Notes under the pieces: model-generated
Told to the model about the DNA's origin: nothing
What the model saw: only the letters and a program-made list of their open reading frames with translations
Databases searched by the model: none
Origin: Oryzias latipes
Lineage: Eukaryota > Chordata > Actinopteri > Beloniformes > Adrianichthyidae
NCBI RefSeq assembly: GCF_002234675.1
Contig: NC_019859.2
Location: 10,567,983-10,631,982 of the forward strand
Direction: 5' to 3'
Length of the DNA stretch: 64,000 nucleotides
Program-made: the position numbers and the translations under genes
Part shown: piece by piece, positions 1-13,110 of the stretch
How the letters are laid out: each line of letters opens with the position of its first letter
Position numbering within the stretch: the first letter of the stretch is position 1

Positions 1-1112
1 TATCTTTTTTGCTTTTCAAAATCTTTTTTCCCCCCAAGACTTGGACTGTTATTAAATGCTCAAATTTATCCTGCACTGTGTTGCATGAATAACTGAGGAT
101 GCATGTTTTCTATAAGCATAGATTTTTTTAAAGTTTCCTATTATTGGTTACTACTAATAGGACCTCACCCCCTTAATTCCTGTTCAAGTAAAAATTTTGA
201 CATTTAACCATGCAAACTTGGAGTTTTTAGTGTGAAATGGAGTTACGAAGTAATAAAAAGATGCTAAATTAAAAAAGAAAAACTGCCAAAGTGAGGAGAT
301 TTTACTTCAGCCAGTGTCCTTCTCTCCCTGTAATACAACACAGTGTTGCCATCAAAAGTAGAGCTCCGGTCAGCATGCTGCAGGAGACTGAGATAAAAAA
401 TCTGTGCTAATGACTCGTGCAGACGCTTTGACGAGCAATTATCCCCCCACAGGCCTTTGGCTGACATCAGGCTATCAGTCTGTTGCACACATATGCCAGC
501 AAACGTATTCTTTTTCTGTGAAAAACAGCGCTGGCCTGTAGCGCTGCCTAAAATTTTCCTGCGTTCTTTACATTCATCAAACAACAACAAGTAAACACAA
601 ATGTCAAGAGTGATAAACCACTTACCCACAACAAGATATAAATGAACTGGAGTGTTTGCTTTTCCCGTGGTTGCGTGTGCATGGCAGTGGACCGACACTG
701 ATGCATGGGCTAACCAAACATTTTGTGAGTTTGTGTTCATCAGGGGTGTCATCTTCTGCTGACTCACAGGACGCACAGGACACATTAGGCTGCCTCAGGA
801 CCTCTTAAAGGTGGCACACATTGACGAATGGTGTGAAAATGACTGAAATAAAAAGCTTCCCCCTGAACAGCGGCCCTAAGAGACACTTAGTTCCTTTTAG
901 TGAAATGTGTTACGCAACATACGCCGCTTGTACCGCCATGGTCCAAAACATCCTCTGGCAACAAGACAGATTCCAAATTTGGGACAGTGTCCAATGGAAG
1001 TCATGTGGGCAGATTTAAAAGGGCTACAGATGAAGACACATGAGCAAAACATAAAGCGAGATGTCTGCAGGTGTATGTCACAGTGGCCTCTTTTTGCATT
1101 AGCACACAGTGC
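1..1112. other. No gene recognised
   Basis: AT-rich sequence. A 173-codon minus frame (264-785) shows no domain. A donor-like site (GTGG|GTAAGTGG, minus strand, 626/625) ends an open stretch whose phase could suit the 35-nt exon at 18.7 kb, but its acceptor is weak. Confidence 0.4.
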
Positions 1113-1442
1113 AAAGACCTACTTCAAGAAAATCATGTATTTGGTGTTTTTAATCTGTTCTTGTGGCATTTTTCTCATGATGGAGGTTTTACATAAAGAA
1201 AATTCAGATTAAAACTGCATTTCTGAGTACTTCTTTACTCAAATCTTGTGATTAGCGAGCAGACGAAACAGCATGTGGTTGTTATGTTGAAGCTATAGTC
1301 AGCGGGCCACAAGCTTCCTGCTCTGCTCCATTCTGATGTATCCACATCCAAAAAACACAGCTTTGTTTTGCCTAAAAATGGCATAATCATAATTAAAAGA
1401 CCATTTTTTAAATGGATCAAAAGGTGATTTGAGTGGGACTTT
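1113..1442 (-). repeat. 570-bp-family element, internally deleted copy
   Basis: Begins AAAGACCTACTT and ends GAGTGGGACTTT, the inverted termini of the family; shares the CTTGTGGCATTTTTCTCATG segment with the copies at 26261, 29256 and 46381. The middle third is missing. Confidence 0.65.
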
Positions 1443-2497
1443 AAACTGATAAACGACGACTGATTTACTTTAAAAAAAAAAAACTGATGACATTTATTTC
1501 CAGCAACCAGTCACATACCTAAACAAAGAAAGAAAAAAAAAACTCTTTAAAATGTTTATTGCAGCAATCACTGATGTGGAAGGGATTGAGAGAAAATCCT
1601 TTATGTTACAACTAAAATAATTTTTTTTTTAATTTCAGTTCATGATACATGAAGAGATACCCTGAAGAAGCCGTGTAACAAAGCTGGTTGGCGACAGTGA
1701 AGACGACTGTCTAAATTACTCACTTATTGGCAGAATGACTGACATGCTTCCTGACATTCTGAGCTGCTTCCTGGTGAAACCTGTGACTAACCAACTTTTG
1801 TGAACTGCTAAATTTGGAGCGGACTGACTAAGAGGCTGACTGACAAATAGTTAATTGGCAATGAAGTCTGTCAAGGCCTGGGGCTGAGATAAATCCACTC
1901 TGCTTCAGCAATGAATCCCACATCTGAGGCGTTCAAGACCGTCTCTGCCTCAAACTGTTTTTCTAAGAATTGCATGCAGTGTGCCTTTCAGTTTTGCTTT
2001 CTTTGCATATGAATTCACTTAAATAAAATACATTTGGAAAGTTTACTTTACTACTAATTTATTTGCTACTTAGTCTACAGTGCATAAAATGAATGACAGA
2101 TTAAGGTAAACGACGGATTTATTGTTTTTTAACAGGAAACAGCTAGGTAGCATGATTCTAAATCATCTCATAGCCTTTGACCCAATAACGATCAGTGACG
2201 TAGAAAATTAGTAACAATTTATAAAACAAGAAATATTATTTTTATATGTATGGAACTAATAAGTAAATGAGTCTGGGTGGGAAGAGAGTAGAAACTTTGT
2301 TATTTGTCGTTAAGACCTAAAAGCTTGACTAATTTAAACTTTTTGAGTAAATGAATTTAACTTGTTTTAAGATCACTAACAGCACACCTTTCTTTTTTTT
2401 TTTTTTTCTTAACTTGTTCTGTCCAACAGCTGAGCAAACAGATTAGAGCTGAAGGCTGTTTGTGTTGGACAGGTTTTACTATCACAAAAAGAGGTTA
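1443..2497. other. No gene recognised
   Basis: AT-rich intergenic or intronic sequence with short poly-A and poly-T runs; no frame, structured RNA or repeat boundary seen. Confidence 0.4.
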
Positions 2498-4122
2498 CCG
2501 TAAATTCCGGACTACAAAGCGCACCCGATTATTAGCCGCACCCACCCATTTTCACGTGTTTAACTAATTTTATACATACACAAGCCGCGTCGGGGTACAA
2601 GCCGCATGAATTAGGCAACATTGTCATCCTGACGGATCACTTCCTGACTCAGAGTGTAAGTGTGATTTATTAACACACAGTGGGTGGAGTCATTTTTGCC
2701 TTAGGCTCATGTCTTTGAGTCTATCTGCATCTGCCAAACAGTATGCACCTCTATTCTGTTCACAAGTTCCTCAGTTATGGTTTTTATTTTTTTTATTTTT
2801 TTTTAACTTATTGACAATCTAGGTATCACACATAAAATTACAAACAGTAACCATATAATCAACATTACATCCCTCAGTTATGATGAGGAAATTTACATCC
2901 CCGATCCCCCATTTCCCATGAGTCTTAGGGGCTAAAGGCGGGGCCAACGCCCGGCTCGCCATTCTGTTGTACGTGTTTAAGAATGAGCAGCAGTGCATGG
3001 AGGGGTGAACGGGTAAAGCTCTCCTTCTGCTTGTGTCGCGGCAGCGTTATGGGAGTAACAGGGCTGTTTAAAAAACACGCTAGTAAAATAAAGCAGCGAC
3101 GACTGAAAAGCGCGCGCCTCAGCGCGATGCGCGCGCCTCAGCGCGATAAGCGCGCCTCCTCGCGGCGCGTGGGTCAGAAGTTTCCTTCCACAACAAACAC
3201 TTGCTCCGCGGACGCCTCGAGTAAGCCCTGGCTGCAGCCTGCAGAATGGCTCGACGCCTCCGCGCTCCCGCGCGCTCCTTGTCTCCCCTTCCTATCTACT
3301 CCGACAGCTCTGGCCAGCGCGGCTACAGGGAGGAGCGCTTCGTCCCCATTGCGCCGGTGGACGGAGCAAATCGTGTCTGTGCAGAGCAATCGGACTTAAT
3401 ACTGTACGTTTTGTGTATGAGGGGCGGATGCGTTGTTACGTGTGGGAGCCTTCAGACTGCCATCGGCCCCGCAGCTCACACGACACGCAGTCTCCAGCTC
3501 ACACGGAGGCTGTGAGCGTTTCAATGCAAATCTCTGCTCAGTCCTTAGAAACCGTTAACACGACCACGTCAATTTGTGTTTCCAGTCGTGTCCCGACAAA
3601 ATAAAGGCTGATATTATTGCCACATATTTACGTGCAGCCAGCCGAGTCACTATGACTCAGAGGTAAATGCACTCCTGAGCATGCGCTGTTCTCTCCGTCA
3701 CGCAGCCGACCGGCTTTTCCAAACCCGTTGGTGATTTTTTCACGCTGCTTTTAACGATTGCTTTTAACTTGAAAGCTTCATCATATTGTAGCGGCGATCA
3801 CGTGCACGTTGGGTCTAATGGCACCAAAGGATTCTGGGATGCGGCTGGACATGCGTGTTTCGTTTTGTTGAACCATGACTGAAGTGTCTAAGACCTGAAG
3901 TCAGGTCCATGCTGTTTGGCTGCTTGGAGGTGTGTTGAAAAACAAATGACTTGTGTTTGATGTTAGAGAATTCAAACCATTCACTGTGTCCAAAAATACG
4001 TACACGGCGGCCGCCAATAAAATCCAATAATTAGCCGCGTCACTGAATAAGCCGCAGGACTGTAAGCGCAGGAAAAAAGTAGCGCAGGAAAAAAGTAGCG
4101 GCTTGTAGTCCGGAAATTACGG
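2498..4122. mobile_element. 1.6 kb inverted-repeat DNA transposon, TA target duplication
   Basis: Ends are inverted: CCGTAAATTCCGGACTACAA on the left and TTGTAGTCCGGAAATTACGG on the right, with one difference over 20 bp, flanked on both sides by TA. Subterminal 'AGCCGC' motifs recur at both ends. The core (2935-3420) is strongly GC-rich with a GCGCGCCTCAGCGCGA tandem repeat. No transposase frame is evident, so the copy looks non-autonomous. The ends resemble a fish repeat class with 'CCGGACTATAAGCCGC' termini; the superfamily is uncertain. Confidence 0.75.
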
Positions 4123-4539
4123 TATATAGCTTCAAGAAACTAGAGTGTAGATTTGTATAAACCCCTTTTTGTCGTATTATTTTTTATTTATTTGTTACAT
4201 TTAGTGTGTGTGGGGAGGGAGAGGGGAAGAATGTGAGGGGAGGGTGGAAGAGAGTAAAAGGAAGAAAGGTGAAAAGGTGGGGGATACAAGCACTGATTTG
4301 ACTAAGTTATTAATTTAAGCTGTAACAATTATACCAGATCTGCTGGAAAGACGAATGTTACATCAAAGGTGAAAATCTGACACTAAGATGAGCGAAAAAA
4401 AATCTGTCCATCAATACACTGTAGGTAAGGAGGAGGGATGAAGCAGACAGGGAGTGTGGCAGTGTGCACGTGCACGTGGGGGTGGAGATACATTAATGCT
4501 GCCGACGTGAACCGTGTGTTCATAAAGGGAGCCAGATCC

Positions 4540-5115
4540 TACCCAGCCAGACCAGCCAGACCAGGAAAGGGGAGGAGAGCCCCCAGGCCAGAAGCCCCCC
4601 CAGCATCCGGACCCAGGCAGCCCGGGAGGGGAGGAGGAGGGGACCGCCCACCCCACCAGCCAGGCACAGAGAGGGCCCCCCTACAGGGGCCCCCCCAATG
4701 CCCAGAGGCACAAGCGAACCCAGTGTCCGGCCCCCAGGCCACAAGACAGGAGCGCTTAGCCGTACCAGGCGGCAGCCATGGGGGCCACCGGGCGCCGGAC
4801 ACCGAGACAAAGGCCAGGGACGAAGCCAGGGCCCCCGGAACCCATGAGCCAGCCACCACCCGACCGGCGCCCCGTCCCCGCAAGCCAGCCCAGGCACGCG
4901 ACCTTAGCAACCCAGGGATCGCCGCGCACCCACAGCCACAGCCACCCCCCTAAAACCCTACGCACTACAACCCCCCCCCCCCCCCCCGCCATAATATCTG
5001 ACCGGCCGCCCCCCCCGACCCCACCCATGTATGGAGGTGTGGGAGTGCTGTGTGTGTGCTGCAGGTAAAATAGGAGGTCACCAGTGTGGGGGGCTCCACC
5101 GCTGCCAAGCCGCAA
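4540..5115. repeat. GC-rich, C/A-biased repeat block
   Basis: About 575 bp of CCAG/CCCC-rich DNA in an AT-rich neighbourhood, including a 17-bp C run near 4972-4987. Long frames are open on both strands only because A/T-containing stops are rare. Such purine/pyrimidine-skewed GC-rich blocks recur as interspersed repeats in percomorph genomes; I see no domain. Confidence 0.45.
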
Positions 5116-5884
5116 AGCCCCCCACTCCGGAGTCCCTCTGTGAGTGGTGCAGCACACCTTTCTTTGGATGAGTAATATATTGCTTTAAAAACTTTTGGAG
5201 TTTTATTTTTTTGGTCTCTCTGTAAACAAAAAAAAGGTAATTAAAACTAGTGGTAAAGTGGTAATGAACATTTATTTTAAATAACTTAAGAGTGTAACTA
5301 ATGTTCCTGTTTGTGTTTACAGATTGCCATAACTGGATGCTGGTCATAAAGACAGTCCAAAAGACGTTGATGTCTGCAGTCCTCTTGCTTTAGTGGGACG
5401 GGCACGGTGATTGTAGTTTGCGCTTCCTGCCTCATTATCTTTTTGAAAATGCCCAATTAGGCAGGAAGAAAAAATGATAATTTTGTTGAGCACGCCCGAT
5501 TCCTGCAAGAAAAAAAAAATTTTAAAAAATGACCCTAATTATGTACAAATTTGAACTAGAGTAAAATTAAAACAAACAAAAAAAAATCTCTACTAAATTC
5601 ATTCCACTGCAGGACTACAGAGATAAAAGGTTTATTTGTGTGTTTTTTGGTGCATAGCTCAGGACCACCAGTAGATCTGTGTCAACAGAGCACGGTTTTC
5701 AAGCGGGAACTGCATATTTAGCTGTATATTCAGTGAACCAGTGAACCTTTTAAAAAATGAGCACAACTCCAAAAAGCTTTCATCAAACTGTTCAAAACTA
5801 TTCAGCCCCAAACACACCACTTTAACTGACTGCACTTTTCCCAACTCTTTATGGTATATCATTGTGGTATTTAAGGCCGTTTCA

Positions 5885-6080
5885 GAGGTCAAGAATTTCA
5901 AGAATCAAGAATTTTTATTTGTCACATACAAAGTTATATTTAGCAAGTACAACCAGTAGTGAAATGTACGCCAGGTCCGCTCCGTGGACAGTGCAAATAA
6001 TTAAGGAAACAGCACAGATGAAAATACACATAATATACACAAGTAAAGCTATGTAAAGATGAAATAAGAAAGAATGTGTA
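5885..6080 (-). repeat. 3' tail of a truncated non-LTR retrotransposon
   Basis: On the minus strand the sequence ends ...TTGTATGTGACAAATAAAAA followed by TTCTTGATTCTTGA repeats, the common fish LINE tail with a terminal short repeat. Only the 3' untranslated part is present. Confidence 0.6.
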
Positions 6081-8101
6081 TTGTAAAATTAAAAATGGAA
6101 CGCAAAATAAAGTGCATGAATGTAAGGTGTTTCTTTTTATCAGTGCTTGACAAAATGTTTAGTGTCAAGACTTATTGATCACTTCTAGTTTATTCAAACC
6201 ACAATCATGCATTTAAATGTCTGATAAAACTGAATAAAAATCTTCATTTTAAAAGTAAAATGTCCCACATCTTCTTTCAGGTAAAAATAGTTTGTGGATT
6301 ATGAATCCGCAAAGGTAAACAAGTTTTTTCGAAGACATTGAAGTGATGTTGTTGCAATTTACAGCAGTTTATAGGAAACTGTGCAGCACCACTCACAGCT
6401 TTCCATTAAACTTTTAAGAGATAAAAAAAAAGTAAAATGTTACCAATCTTTTGTATTTCTCTACACACGACATAAAAAAAGAAGCCCTAAACCAGCTGCT
6501 TCTGAGCGACAGCAGGCAGTCAGAGTTAAGCCTTGATTTAAAACCCTTCTGTGGACAGTTTGTGTCTGCTTGCAGCTGGAATTTATTTCATGTATGATAG
6601 CCAAAACTCAGGAGGTTGACAGAGCATCTGCCAATCCATTCTCTATTGTGTGGAGGCAGTGGGATAAAAAAAAAGGTGAAAAAGTTAAGAAGCTATCCCA
6701 GTGTTTGTGTGAAAGAGTCAATAGCAACATGCAGGCCTATGTAATAAAACAATGAGCTATATTAATGATGGACATTTGAATTTACCTGGGTGCTTCAGAT
6801 GGGTGAAGTTCTTTTTGCTGTGTTTTTGCAGCAACTTGTGTAAAGACTGTAGGCTGTCATCCACCATATGTAACTCCATCTTCAAAACATGTGTGCGTTC
6901 AAATGTGTTCTTCCTTTCGAGCATTGATCTGTTCTTAAATATTTATCAAGTTGTTGTTTTTTTTTTATATCCGTTCAGCCTTTCTTCATCTATAAGGAAC
7001 CCTTAAAGCGCAGCAGAGACAGAAAATAAACAGGAAAAACTGCATGTCCTTCACATGGGATTAATGCATTCGTGGTCATGAACATTCACTTTGACCATAT
7101 CTTCCAAATGGGGTTGTCATGGAGATAGTTTAGGTAACTCAGTGTGAGATGTAGCTGGAAGTTTAAAGCATATTACAAGGGCCTTTTGTAATCTATTTAG
7201 TTTGCATGGTTAGAGCATCAGTGCACTTTCCCAAAACACTAACACTTCTTATGCTGCAGAGACACATTAATGACACGAACAATAAAGAAGCAGGACTCTA
7301 TAGCAGTGGTCATTAGGATCACTGCTAAAAACTCAAATGAACTGAAAATCTATAGTCACACATGAAACCAGATTATCATCCAGCTCAGGTCTGGATTACC
7401 AGCCATGCTTCCATGTCATGGTCACAAACCATAAACAGAGGGCTTTTTTTTTTTTTTTATGTCCGAGCCATCATGAACACCGGCGAGAACAGATGGTGCT
7501 GTCATGGCTCGTACAACAGGAGAGAAAAACAGAGAGAAGCATCTATGTTTAATGCTGTGCCTTCTCTGTGCATCACTCTGCTGCTGGTATCATAAAAATT
7601 AAACACAAAAAAAAACACTGTTCATGTTTTGAACTTTATGTATGACATAAGGTTATTGGAGTGAAAACACAAATTCAGAATAAGCTTTCGGTTGATGTAG
7701 TAATGTTAGAGTTACAACCAAGCTGCTTACTATCAGCAATACAAGCTGTGCAGAAGCTAAAATGACTACACTGACATGACCGCAGCCAATGTCACTCCAG
7801 TTTAATCTGTTTGTCCCTTACATATTTTTTTTTTGTCGTAACAATTTGTCCAGAACTGTACTGAACTGAGCTGAACCTAAACTGATTGGATTGCAACAAT
7901 TTAACAAGATTGACATTTTTATATATATATATCTCTATCTAGTGTTCTGAGATCAAAACCCTTTCTTTCTAAACTAAATCTGTGCAAAATGTGGTGCCTT
8001 TTTTGATATTTTACTTCTGCAAAATTAGATACAATGAACATAAAAATTCAAAGATGAGAGTCCAGATTAATATATTTATATTTAACATGCATAAAAACCT
8101 T
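6081..8101. other. No gene recognised
   Basis: AT-rich. Short plus frames (6570-6755, 6752-7006, 7362-7595) lack coding-type codon use. Poly-T at 7447-7461 and TA repeats at 7919-7932. Confidence 0.4.
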
Positions 8102-8411
8102 GAAGTCCTACTCTGACCATTTTAATCTAGTTTCTGCAGAGCCGCAGCAGTTCAGCATCTAAGTTGTGGGTGGGACTGTTGGCAGGAAACAACCCCACCC
8201 CCCTTCCCCTTCCCCTTCCCGTTGCTAAGAGCTCTGAGCAGGGAGCTTAAGGCCCTTCCAGCGTATTTTCTACGTCACAAATACGCTCTTTTTTTAAACA
8301 AAATTAATTAATCTGCTCCTGATTGAAAACGATTTGGATAAAGAAATTCTCAGAAGTGCAATTTTAAGCTTAATTTCCTAAAAACATGATTTCTTCAGAG
8401 TCAATCTTTAA
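8102..8411 (+). repeat. 570-bp-family element, partial copy
   Basis: Contains the shared TTTCTGCAGAGCCGCAGCAG block, a GTTGTGGGTGGGACTGTTGG block and an AGAGTCAATCTTTA end. Part of the left end and the AACATTACAGGTGCAAC core are absent. Confidence 0.6.
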
Positions 8412-9959
8412 TAAATGTGAGTGGATAAAATATTTTGAGCTTTGGACAGGAGTGGGATTATTTCACCCCACTCAAGTATGAGTGTGCTAATGTTGATGTG
8501 TGGGTTAATATTCATGTGCAGCTCAAGTGAGTTAATTCTATGAGCAAGAAAGGGAATAAATTATTTTTCTGCCACCATTTTCATAGTTCATCTCCCGTTT
8601 GTTGAGTTTTGAAAACAAGCCAGCCTCAGCAAGGAGCATGAATCCACGAGTCTGTCGTCAGGGCACGCTTAACCCCAGTGGGTCACCCTTAAATGTGGGC
8701 TGAGACTCTAGCTCAGCCTTTCATCTCAGCCCACTTATCTCCCTGCAGCTTTGCCGTTTTCTCTGCGCAGAGCTTCTTGTTCCCTCTCACACCTTTGCTG
8801 TCCGCTTTTAGCACAGTTTGTTTGGAAAGGACACAAAGCATTATCTCTCTTAATTGCTACAACCGGCCAAGAAAACGCAGATGCGCAAAAGCACAAGGGG
8901 GGCGAGAACAGAGGGGCAAGATAATTAAAAAGCTGAAGAGAAAACAAAGAGAGGATAAAAAAACAATTGGATGATATTTTTAACATGCAACCGCTCTCTT
9001 CATTGAAAATCTTATAGAATGTTGGAGAAAACCGGAAAACAGCACTTCAAGTTTATTTAAACTACCACTTGTGTAGGTTTTTTTCTTTACAGCCTTTGCC
9101 GAGTCAGTGTGGTGTGAAATATGCAAATCAGTTAATTGTTTAAGATCAGAGAAACTGTAAAGATAGTTCTGTTCCTATCATTAGGTTAGTGCACTACAAT
9201 CAAATAGAAGCATTAACTCAGTAGGTGTCATCGTGGTACTCCTAACGTTGTCATTTAAATCAAATAAATTGTATTTTTTTGTGATTTTTTTTATAAAACC
9301 CATAAATACTAACTGTTTAACTATCCGTAAAAGTTTGAAATAAATTTAAACAGCCATACTTATTTTAATCTTTATTGATTGTTTTTTAACAAGCATTTCC
9401 TAGGTGTATTACTCTCCGCTCTGGAATATTTCATAGAGGGCTGCAGGGCTCAAAGGCTAATATCCCTGACCATTAGACCAACCACATTGTGTAATCAATC
9501 AAAGTTAGTGCTTTTATATCCATCACTGAGTTAAATTTGGTTCAAATACTGGTTTAATATCAACTAATACATGGAGGTTTCCTCTCTTTCATAAAATGGT
9601 CGAGTCCTTACAGCTACATCCACACAAACTCATTGAACTAATAGAAGTGTCAACAAGCAGGTGCGTTCACACCACATTTGGGTCAGCTGGAGAAAAGCCA
9701 AGCTTTCAAAGAACGAAGGTGAAAAGCTTCAGCTTCAAAAGAAGAAAGGATGTTTCCTCTAAATGATCAACGGCTTTGGCCATTTTATTGCCTAACTGGG
9801 GATTATCTGCATCTGGAAATGCTATGCAGGCTGGCAGCAGAAGAACCTGCTAGACAAATGCAAGCCTGAAGATAGTGCAGATCCATTGCAACAAATTAGA
9901 CATGTAACGGATTTAGCTTAGTTGAAAAAGTAATTGACAATTTACATTTACAGTTTACA

Positions 9960-10303
9960 CCCTCGAGCTTAAAGCCCCTCAAACCCCCTACCTAACACTA
10001 CAGCTGCAACAAAAATGGAAAGCAATAGTGGACAAATAGTTTTGAGCCAGATACAAGCTCAGACGAGGAAAAAGAAGACGTGCATGGATCTATTTGTCTG
10101 CAAGTGGATGCATCAGAATAGAGAGGAGCTTGTGACCTTCCCAGCATCTTTTCTTTTTAACAAAAAGATTTTTTGCAGCTGCATTTTTTACTCTGATTTA
10201 ACCAAGCAAATACTAAGAAATCCAATTTTAGGCTTAATCTTATATTAACGCCACAAGGATATGTTTAAAACACCAAAAACAAGATTTTCATTTAATCTTT
10301 GAT
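9960..10303 (+). repeat. 570-bp-family element, 5'-truncated copy
   Basis: Shares the CTAACACTACAGCTGCAACA, GAGCCAGATACAAGCTCAGA and AAGTGGATGCATCAGAATAG segments with the longer copy at 29256. The left half is missing. Confidence 0.6.
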
Positions 10304-12080
10304 CATTTTTACAGTGCCCATAAATACTTTACATTTTTTTAAGCCTTTACACATTTAAATGATTAATCCTACGTATACCATTTCCATCTGTTTTATAAAA
10401 ATAACTAAATAAAAAAAATGTTCCACACTAAGATAGTTTGACTTTCCAATTAACAAGCAAAATAAATTTATAAAAGAAGCATTGATAATCTTCAGTTTTA
10501 CATGTGCAAGTTGAGAAATGAGCATATTGTTTCACATGAGAGTAACACAGGATGGCAGAAACTCTGCAAACATCTGTTTAGACAACATACTTATGATGGC
10601 TAACACTTTAAAGGGAAGCTTTACAGTCATCCAAAGATCCTGCTGTTATTTCCCTTTACAGTGACAATCCAGCTGAAGGCTTGCATTAGCCGACCCCCAA
10701 GAGAGGTCAGTTAACAGGAGGAGGCACCAAAGGTTCTCTGCTGATGGGATATGAAGGAAAAAAGAGGACGATAAGAAAAGAAAAACGGTTGAGAAAAAGG
10801 CTAAATAAAAGACTGATACACATGAGGTTGTGCCATGCAGACACCCTCAAGTGCAGCCCTCTGTTGTTTCTGATACACAAGCCTTCCCTTGACACTGAAA
10901 ATAATGCCTTCAATCCTCAAAGCTGTCATTGACACACAGCCAGCTAACCAAGCATAGAGTCTTTCCAGCGCTCATGTGTAAGAAAAGACCAGTAAAGCAG
11001 GCGAAATCCCCCTGCACATGTGCATCACTGCAATAAAACTCAGCATGGATACAAAATCAAGCATTACCTAATCTTTATAAACTGCACACGTGCAAGTTAC
11101 ACAAGATGCACTTAAATGACCCCAAATAACTTGACATCACACAAACGCACAGAGGCACACATGCCATATTGCTGAAGCTAAATGGAGACAGGGAGACAAC
11201 TGTGAGACAGCGTGATACCTGGCAGGGACAACGGAAACATCACGGAAAAACACAACAACCTCCGTGGAAGAATTAACACAGAACAACAGCAGCAGGACAC
11301 TGCAGCAGCCACAAAGACCGCCAGGTGACAGATTGTTGCAGTTTACCTTTTTGTGCGTCGAAACATGTTGCTCGCAGCAGAAGGATGTGTTGGCAGAAGA
11401 ACATGAGAGCCGCTGAGCCTTCACGCGCACACAAATAATCACACGCACACATGCACACACGTATCCGCACACAGAGGCAGGCAGTCAAGAAGCAGCGATT
11501 ACGCTCCACGCTGGCATGTCAGCTTCCTCTGGGCAAACACACACACACACACGCACAGACTGTCTCTGATGGAGCGCCGTGACTTTGCACACACAAGTGT
11601 GTCTCCGGGAGAGGATGAAGAAAAAAAAATTTGGTCATCTGCCTCGCAAAGAAATGTGAATTAGAGTGAGGAAACAGCAAACAGAAAGAGAGAAGAGACA
11701 GACTGGGGGAACAGGCTGCCAAGCATCTCGCTCAGAAGGAGAGAGGGTTGTGGGGCTGCTCTCAAGGGTGTCGTGCCAAGTCAGGAAGTGTGCGGCGACA
11801 GAGAGATGGTTGGGGGGGGGGGGTCAGAGAGAAGGAGGGAGAGAATAAATGTGTCTCTCCTGGTGAAGAAGAGGAGCTGGGTTAGTGCAAGAACATGCAA
11901 GTATGAGAGAAAAAACAACATGAAAAGAGAGAAAACAGAGAAAAGGATGTAAGAAAATATTGGTGAACTATACATGAGTTAGTAGATGGAGAGCAAATAC
12001 GATTTAGACTTGGATTTCTGGCAGCAAATCCTAAGAAAATATCATAACTAAACTGAATTGAAACAGAGGAAGTTTACAAT
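10304..12080. other. No gene proven; purine-rich and CA-rich stretch
   Basis: CACACA-type simple sequence around 11420-11560 and purine-rich blocks with a G run near 11812-11822. Donor-like minus-strand sites at 11346 and 11218 are noted separately. Confidence 0.35.
11347..11405 (-). other. Candidate exon end with donor AAAAG|GTAAAC
   Basis: The minus strand carries ATGTTCTTCTGCC... to GCACAAAAAG|GTAAACTGC, about 19 codons from an ATG. A further donor-like CCAG|GTATCA lies at 11218. No acceptor upstream is convincing. It may be an alternative first exon of the gene whose exons lie at 30.2 and 18.7 kb, or nothing. Confidence 0.15.
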
Positions 12081-13110
12081 CACATCTACATTCAATGGCC
12101 ACTTTTGGGTACACCTTTGTAATACCAGGTTGGACCCCCCTTTGCCTTCAGAACTGCCTTACTCGTTGGGGGCGTAGATTCAACAAGGTACTGGAAACAT
12201 TCCTCAGAGACTTTGGTCCATACTGACATGATAGCATCACACAGTTGCTGCAGATTTGTCGGCTGCCATGACGGCAATCTCCCGTTCCACCACATCCCAA
12301 AGGTGCTCTATTGGGTTGAGATCTGGAGACTGTGGAGGCCATTTGAGTCCAGTGAACTCATGAACTGTCATGTTCTAGAAACCAGTCTGAGATGATTCCA
12401 GAATCATGACATAGCGCCTAAGTAGCCATCAGTAGATGGATACACTGTGGTCATAAAGGGATGGACATGGTCAGCAGCAATTCTCAGGTAGGCTGTGGCA
12501 TTGGAACCATATTCAGTTAGTACTAAGGGGCCCAAAGTGTGTCAAGAAATACCCACACCATTACACCACTACCACTAGCAGCCGGAACCGTTGATACAAG
12601 ACAGAGACATGTGTGTCTCTGTGCATTTGTGTGATCCATGCTTTCATGTTGTTGACACAAAATTCTGACCCCACCATCCGAATGTTGCAGCAGAAATGGA
12701 GACTCATCAGACCAGACAACATTTTCCAATTTTCTATCGTCCAGTTTTGGCGATCCTGTGCGAATTGTAGCCTAGGTTTCCTGTTATTAGCTGACAGGAG
12801 TGGCACATGGTGTGGTTTTCTGCTGCTGTAGCCCATCTGCCTCAAAGCTACACGTATTGTGAATTCAAAGATTCAAAAATTCTGCAGACCTTAGTTGAGA
12901 CCAGTGGTTCTTTGAATTGCTGTTGCCTTTTTATCAGCTGGAACCAGTCTGGCCATTTTCCTCTGACCTCAACAAAGCATTTCCGCCCACATATCTGCCA
13001 CTCACTGGATATGCTTTCAATTTCTGACAATTCTCTGTAAATCCTTTTAAATTTTCATTAATGAGCAGTTGGACAGGTGTGCCAAATAAAGTGGCCACTG
13101 CCAGTGAGTG
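12081..13110 (-). mobile_element. Decayed Tc1-like transposon
   Basis: Imperfect inverted ends share a GTGGCCACTTT-type block next to a (T/C)ACACCT motif. The minus strand carries scattered fragments of a Tc1 DDE transposase in several frames: WSDESPFLLQHSDGGVRI, MDHTNAQ, VSTVPAASGSGVMVW and MRQMGYSSRKPHHVPLLS. Frameshifts and stops break it, so it cannot encode a working enzyme. About 1.03 kb, shorter than an intact member of roughly 1.2 kb. Confidence 0.85.
12092..12845 (-). pseudogene. Tc1-like transposase pseudogene
   Basis: Frames at 12561-12845, 12523-12729 and 12092-12342 each carry a different piece of the same transposase, ordered as in intact elements from helix-turn-helix side to catalytic core, but in different frames with intervening stops. 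The WSDES motif contains the second catalytic aspartate of the DDE triad. Confidence 0.75.

Noticed and set aside
264..785. 173-codon minus-strand frame
   Set aside because: No domain or coding-type codon use; the only support is one donor-like site, noted as a weak finding.
4438..4953. 171-codon proline-rich plus frame and 125/123-codon minus frames
   Set aside because: All frames are open because of GC-rich, C/A-skewed repeat composition.
11519..11722. 67-codon minus frame with CVCVC repeats
   Set aside because: Derived from a CA repeat and purine-rich simple sequence.
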